55,400 nt of DNA, from positions 1 to 55,400 of the forward strand of contig CAYXBU010000005.1 of assembly GCA_964463245.1 (NCBI GenBank), given 5' to 3'. The position numbers and the translations under genes are program-made. Under the pieces are notes generated by a model that had not been told where the DNA came from, did not search any database, and saw nothing but the letters and a program-made list of their open reading frames with translations. The number at the start of each line of letters is the position of its first letter. The stretch's first letter is position 1. The stretch comes from CAMEON01 sp964463245. GTDB taxonomy: Bacteria > Bacillota > Clostridia > Oscillospirales > CAG-272. Positions 52,621 to 55,400 of this stretch are shown here, piece after piece.

Positions 52621-52659
52621 TTTGCCACGACCAAGAAGCGTGGGACTGGTCGTGGCAAA
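52621..52659. other. Perfect inverted repeat between tig and clpP
   Basis: TTTGCCACGACCA (52621-52633) and TGGTCGTGGCAAA (52647-52659) form a 13-bp perfect stem with a 13-nt loop. On the minus strand it lies 11 nt after the tig stop and about 55 nt before the clpP start, with no T run after it. It could be an mRNA processing or stability element, or a regulator site. Confidence 0.7.
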
Positions 52660-52670
52660 GTGGGAACGTA

Positions 52671-53981
52671 TTATTCAGCGTCTTTTGCTTCAGCGGCGGG
52701 GGCAACGGCATTCGCCTTGACCAGCTCCATCGCCTTCTTGACCTTGATGTCCTCGGACAGAGACTCGGCGGGGATCATGGACTTGATCTGCTCGACCTCC
52801 ATCTTGTAGTTCTCGGCGAGGCGGGCGTACTCGGCGTCGATCTCCTCGGTGGTAGCCTCAATGGACTCCAGCTCGGCGACCTTCTCCAGAGCCAGGCGGG
52901 TCTTGACGTAACTCTCGGCCTGCGGGCGCATCTGGTCGCGCATCTGCTCCAGGGTCATGCCGGTGTACTTGATATAGCTGTTCAGGTCGAGACCCTGCAT
53001 CCGCAGGCGGTTGTCGTAATCCCGCAGGATGTTCTCCACCTCGGCGTCGATCATGGCAGCGGGAATGGCCTCGCCGCCCAGCTTCTCGCACAGAGCCTTG
53101 ATGATGGTCTCCTCGAAGGCCGAGTCAGCGGCGGCCTCATGTCTCTTAGCGATCTTTGCCTTGATATCCGCTTTGTATTCATCCATGGTATCGAATTCCG
53201 ATACATCCTTGGCGAAATCATCGTCCAGCGCGGGCAGCTCGATGTTCTGGATGGCCTTGACGGTCACGCGGAACACGGCGGGCTTGCCTGCCAGCTCAGC
53301 GGCGTGGTACTCCTCGGGGAAGCTCACGTTGATGTCGAAGGTCTCACCGATGGAGTGACCGACGATCTGATCCTCGAAGCCGGGGATGAAGCTACCGGAG
53401 CCGAGCTTCAGGTGGTAGTCCTCAGCCTTGCCGCCCTCAAAGGGTACTCCGTCGATGCTTCCCTCGTAGTCGATGACCACGGTGTTGCCGTCAGCGGCGG
53501 GCGCATCGGTCACGTCGATCTCTCGGGAGTTGCGCTCCTGCAGGATCTTCAGCTCGTTCTCGATCTCCAGGTCGGTCACCTCAGCGATGTCGCGGGCGGC
53601 CTCGATGCCCTTGTAGCCCTCGATAGCCACGACCGGCTTGACCGGCACTTCTGCCACGAACACGATGCCGTTGTCATCAATGGACTTGATGTCGAACTCG
53701 GCACGGCCGACCGGCTCAACGGGCGGCTCAGCGGCTTTCAGGGCTGCCTCGTAAGCATCCGGCAGGAGGTTGTTGGCAGCGTCATCATAGAAAACGCCCT
53801 TGCCGTACATACGCTCGATGATGGAGCGGGGAGCCTTGCCCTTGCGGAAGCCGGGGATGGTGATGTTGGCCGCCTGCTTGCGGTACACGCGGGTCACTTC
53901 CGCGTCAAAGGTAGCCTTATCCACCGAAAACTCCAGGATAACGGTCGTCTTTTCAGTCTTTTCAGCTTTGATCAGCGTCAT
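52671..53981 (-). CDS. tig: Trigger factor (ribosome-associated chaperone / PPIase)
   Basis: Binds the ribosome exit and folds nascent chains. It has 436 residues. The start is taken at 53981 (MTLIKAEKTEKTTVILEFSV), which is the normal N terminus, with a GAAAGGAA site. The longer reading begins at the expected transcription start. The ribosome-binding signature is present as GFRKGKAPRSIIERMYGKGVF. The central FKBP domain has DGNTVVIDYEGSIDGVPFEG and PGFEDQIVGHSIGETFDINV. The C-terminal arm domain ends in an Ala-rich acidic tail (AVAPAAEAKDAE). It is the first gene of the operon with clpP and clpX. Confidence 0.96.
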   Translation of the reverse strand: MTLIKAEKTEKTTVILEFSVDKATFDAEVTRVYRKQAANITIPGFRKGKAPRSIIERMYGKGVFYDDAANNLLPDAYEAALKAAEPPVEPVGRAEFDIKSIDDNGIVFVAEVPVKPVVAIEGYKGIEAARDIAEVTDLEIENELKILQERNSREIDVTDAPAADGNTVVIDYEGSIDGVPFEGGKAEDYHLKLGSGSFIPGFEDQIVGHSIGETFDINVSFPEEYHAAELAGKPAVFRVTVKAIQNIELPALDDDFAKDVSEFDTMDEYKADIKAKIAKRHEAAADSAFEETIIKALCEKLGGEAIPAAMIDAEVENILRDYDNRLRMQGLDLNSYIKYTGMTLEQMRDQMRPQAESYVKTRLALEKVAELESIEATTEEIDAEYARLAENYKMEVEQIKSMIPAESLSEDIKVKKAMELVKANAVAPAAEAKDAE

Positions 53982-54028
53982 GATGGTCTCAGTTCCTTTC
54001 TTCTTTGGCCAAAATACATACATAGTAT

Positions 54029-54057
54029 ATTTTATCTTGTTTTTCCCCGCTTGTCAA
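54029..54057 (-). promoter_or_regulatory. Promoter of the tig-clpP-clpX operon
   Basis: On the minus strand, -35 TTGACA (54057-54052), 17-nt spacer, -10 TAAAAT (54034-54029). No CIRCE or CtsR-like repeat is evident next to it. Confidence 0.85.
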
Positions 54058-54150
54058 GGGGATTTGCAAAAGTTTCTCTCGGTCTCCGCGCCGGAAAGTT
54101 GAAGAAAAACCCTTGCCTTTTTGTGGATTATGCCCACCGATCGGTACAGA

Positions 54151-54906
54151 CTACGGGGCAGGGAGTGGTGCGAGGGGGAGCAGATTGAAGTTTAGATGAT
54201 CCGAGGCACACAGGGTCATACGGATATGCTCAAATTCAAAGGTCTGCGGGGCGCGGTACATCCCGTGTATGTGCCCGAACAGGCAGTCCCGCACACCGTA
54301 CTCATGCAGGATATCCACGAATTCCCGACACACGAAGTCCAGCCACACCGGCGGGAAGTGCAGGAACACGCAGATGGGTGGGCGCGGCCGTCCCGCGTCT
54401 GCCTCGGCGCGGCACAGCCCGGCGGCGGCATCCAGACTCAGGCGGAGTCGGACGACCTCGCGGTTGACCACCTTGGCATACTCCGGGGTGCCGACCGTCT
54501 TCTGCTGAGCCTCGTCCAGGAACCAGCCCCGCGTACCGCAGAGCACCCGTCCCTCGACGAGGTAGGCGTTATTGTACAGGATACGAAGGGAATCCAGCCC
54601 GTGTGCGGCGAAGAAATCATTCATTTTGGTGGCAGTCGACCACCAGAAGTCGTGGTTGCCCTTGCCGATGAGCTTGTGCCCCGGCAGATCCTGCAGGAAT
54701 TGCAGATCCGGCAGAGCCTCGGCCAGCCGCATCCCCCAGGAAACATCCCCGGGGATGACCACGGTGTCCTCGGGGCGGACGACCGCCTCCCAGTTGCGGC
54801 GGATCTTCTCCACATACCCCAGCCAGCGGTGACCGAAGACCTCCATGGACTTGTTTGTCCCGGTACCGGTGGAGAGGTGCAGATCGGCTATGGCAAAAAC
54901 GGACAT
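54151..54906 (-). CDS. Metallophosphoesterase (COG1768-like)
   Basis: A 251-residue calcineurin-like phosphoesterase. The start is taken at 54906 (MSVFAIADLHLS), with GGGAGGTG 8 nt upstream; an ATG 12 bp earlier lies inside that site. Metal motifs: IADLHLS (Asp, His), VVIPGDVSWGM (Asp), LIGKGNHDFWWS (Asn, His), ICVFLHFPPVW (His) and CLFGHIHGMYR (Gly-His-x-His). Cytoplasmic; substrate unknown. It is divergent from the DUF1540 gene. I see no clear terminator before the tig promoter. Confidence 0.88.
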   Translation of the reverse strand: MSVFAIADLHLSTGTGTNKSMEVFGHRWLGYVEKIRRNWEAVVRPEDTVVIPGDVSWGMRLAEALPDLQFLQDLPGHKLIGKGNHDFWWSTATKMNDFFAAHGLDSLRILYNNAYLVEGRVLCGTRGWFLDEAQQKTVGTPEYAKVVNREVVRLRLSLDAAAGLCRAEADAGRPRPPICVFLHFPPVWLDFVCREFVDILHEYGVRDCLFGHIHGMYRAPQTFEFEHIRMTLCASDHLNFNLLPLAPLPAP

Positions 54907-55041
54907 AAAAAAGAGCACCTCCCTGGCTATTAGAATGGGGCATAAATACGCGCTTGGTCGGACAGACTAAGAGGGCGGCGACGGCGGCGATCACGCGGCT
55001 GTCCCCGACTTCTTCTATAGAATGTTAAGGAGAACACGAAC

Positions 55042-55227
55042 ATGAACGACGAGAACAAGAAGGGTTGCGGTTGCAAGTGCATCAAGGGGGTCAGCTGTGA
55101 CGTGAAGAACTGTGTCCACCATGACGCTGACGACAAGTGTACTGCGGGTCAGATCACGGTCGGTCCTTCCTACGCTACCACCGGCAGTGACACCGTCTGC
55201 GCGACCTTCCAGCCCAAGGCCGAGTAA
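55042..55227 (+). CDS. DUF1540 small cysteine-rich protein
   Basis: A 61-residue protein. ATG with a TTAAGGAGAAC site. Cysteines are arranged as CGCKC, then SCDVKNC, DKCTAGQITVG and DTVCATF, the DUF1540 pattern in which VxCxVxxC, CxAxxIxV and a late C-x-x-F are conserved. It is probably a small metal-binding (zinc- or iron-sulfur-type) cytoplasmic protein of clostridia. The function is not known. It has its own terminator directly downstream. Confidence 0.85.
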   Translation: MNDENKKGCGCKCIKGVSCDVKNCVHHDADDKCTAGQITVGPSYATTGSDTVCATFQPKAE

Positions 55228-55236
55228 GGCACATGG

Positions 55237-55277
55237 CGGGGGAGCTTTCCCGAGAAGGGAGAGCTTCCCCGTTTTTT
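55237..55277 (+). terminator. Terminator of the DUF1540 gene
   Basis: A 15-bp stem with two G-U pairs (left arm 55237-55251, right arm 55257-55271, GAGAA loop) followed by six Ts, 9 nt after the stop. Confidence 0.95.
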
Positions 55278-55279
55278 CG

Positions 55280-55400
55280 GGAACCGCTGATTTAATGAGG
55301 TGGTGCATATTCGGTACAGTTTTTTCGCCTGGAATTGCGAAAAAATCAAGATGTACTGGATGTACATCGAGTTTTTCGGCAAGAAGCAGGCGGGAAAAGA
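55280..55400. mobile_element. MITE-like element copy B, cut by window end
   Basis: It starts with GGAACCGCTGATTTAATGAG and runs to the window edge. It matches the reverse complement of copy A (1841-2008) over its whole visible length, with scattered substitutions and a one-base deletion in the T/A run after GGTACAG. It therefore lies in the orientation opposite to copy A. The far terminal repeat is not in the window. It begins only 2 nt after the T run of the DUF1540 terminator. Confidence 0.75.

Noticed and set aside
55042..55227. Cys-rich small protein considered as SCIFF or another ranthipeptide precursor
   Set aside because: No radical SAM maturase is adjacent, and the Cys spacing and the C-x-A and C-x-x-F pattern fit DUF1540 better than the SCIFF pattern.

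Overview
The window is a GC-rich stretch of a Gram-positive-type bacterial chromosome, most likely from an uncultured gut-type member of the Clostridia (Bacillota). Support comes from lipobox solute-binding proteins, SipW-type secretion, DUF3343 and DUF1540 proteins, CotH and FIVAR/wall-repeat surface proteins, a BY-kinase/PHP-phosphatase capsule system, and strong AAGGAGG-type ribosome sites. Promoters are of the sigma-A type, nearly all with TTGACA or TTGCAA, exactly 17 nt, then TATAAT-like boxes. A run of 100 Ns inside a repeat (17601-17700) suggests a draft or metagenome scaffold. I saw no rRNA, tRNA, CRISPR or phage genes.

Layout. 1-3.7 kb: two tandem paralogous sugar-type ABC solute-binding lipoprotein genes, each with its own promoter and no permease, separated by a small terminal-inverted-repeat (MITE-like) element. 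A second copy of that element starts at the right end of the window. 3.7-7.3 kb: a four-gene minus-strand operon in the order small membrane protein, SipW-type signal peptidase, TasA-like protein, TasA-like protein with a beta-solenoid tail. It mirrors the tapA-sipW-tasA biofilm-fibre operon of Bacillus. 7.5-9.0 kb: a DUF3343 protein with a class V aminotransferase (sulfur/selenium trafficking type). 9.1-17.4 kb: a hexapeptide acyltransferase facing a FrhB-like iron-sulfur protein, then housekeeping genes: plsY with an added zinc ribbon, two methyltransferases, a Sel1-repeat protein, coaX and recO.

17.4-27.0 kb: surface and carbohydrate genes. These are a lamin-tail/CotH protein translationally coupled to recO, a 1005-residue anchored glycosidase-like protein, a cytoplasmic GH78 alpha-L-rhamnosidase and a Gfo/Idh/MocA oxidoreductase. 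27.3-46.8 kb: an exopolysaccharide/capsule locus. It starts with a 1753-residue secreted NAGPA-type phosphodiester glycosidase with wall-binding-like repeats and a lipoprotein. A tight operon follows: GT4 glycosyltransferase, Wzy-like polymerase, second GT4 enzyme, the UDP-L-FucNAc trio (CapE, CapF, CapG homologues), CpsB phosphatase, Wzz-like activator, CpsD tyrosine kinase, a HexNAc salvage module (nucleotidyltransferase, NahK-like kinase, GalE) and a metallophosphoesterase. The precursor genes would feed UDP-L-FucNAc and UDP-GlcNAc/GalNAc to the transferases, and the kinase/phosphatase pair would control polymerisation. No flippase or initiating transferase is present.

46.8-55.4 kb: mostly minus-strand genes. 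These are phosphatidylserine decarboxylase, a PfoR-type PTS IIC-like transporter, a DUF554 membrane protein, the tig-clpP-clpX proteostasis operon, a metallophosphoesterase, a DUF1540 protein on the plus strand, and the partial second MITE-like copy.
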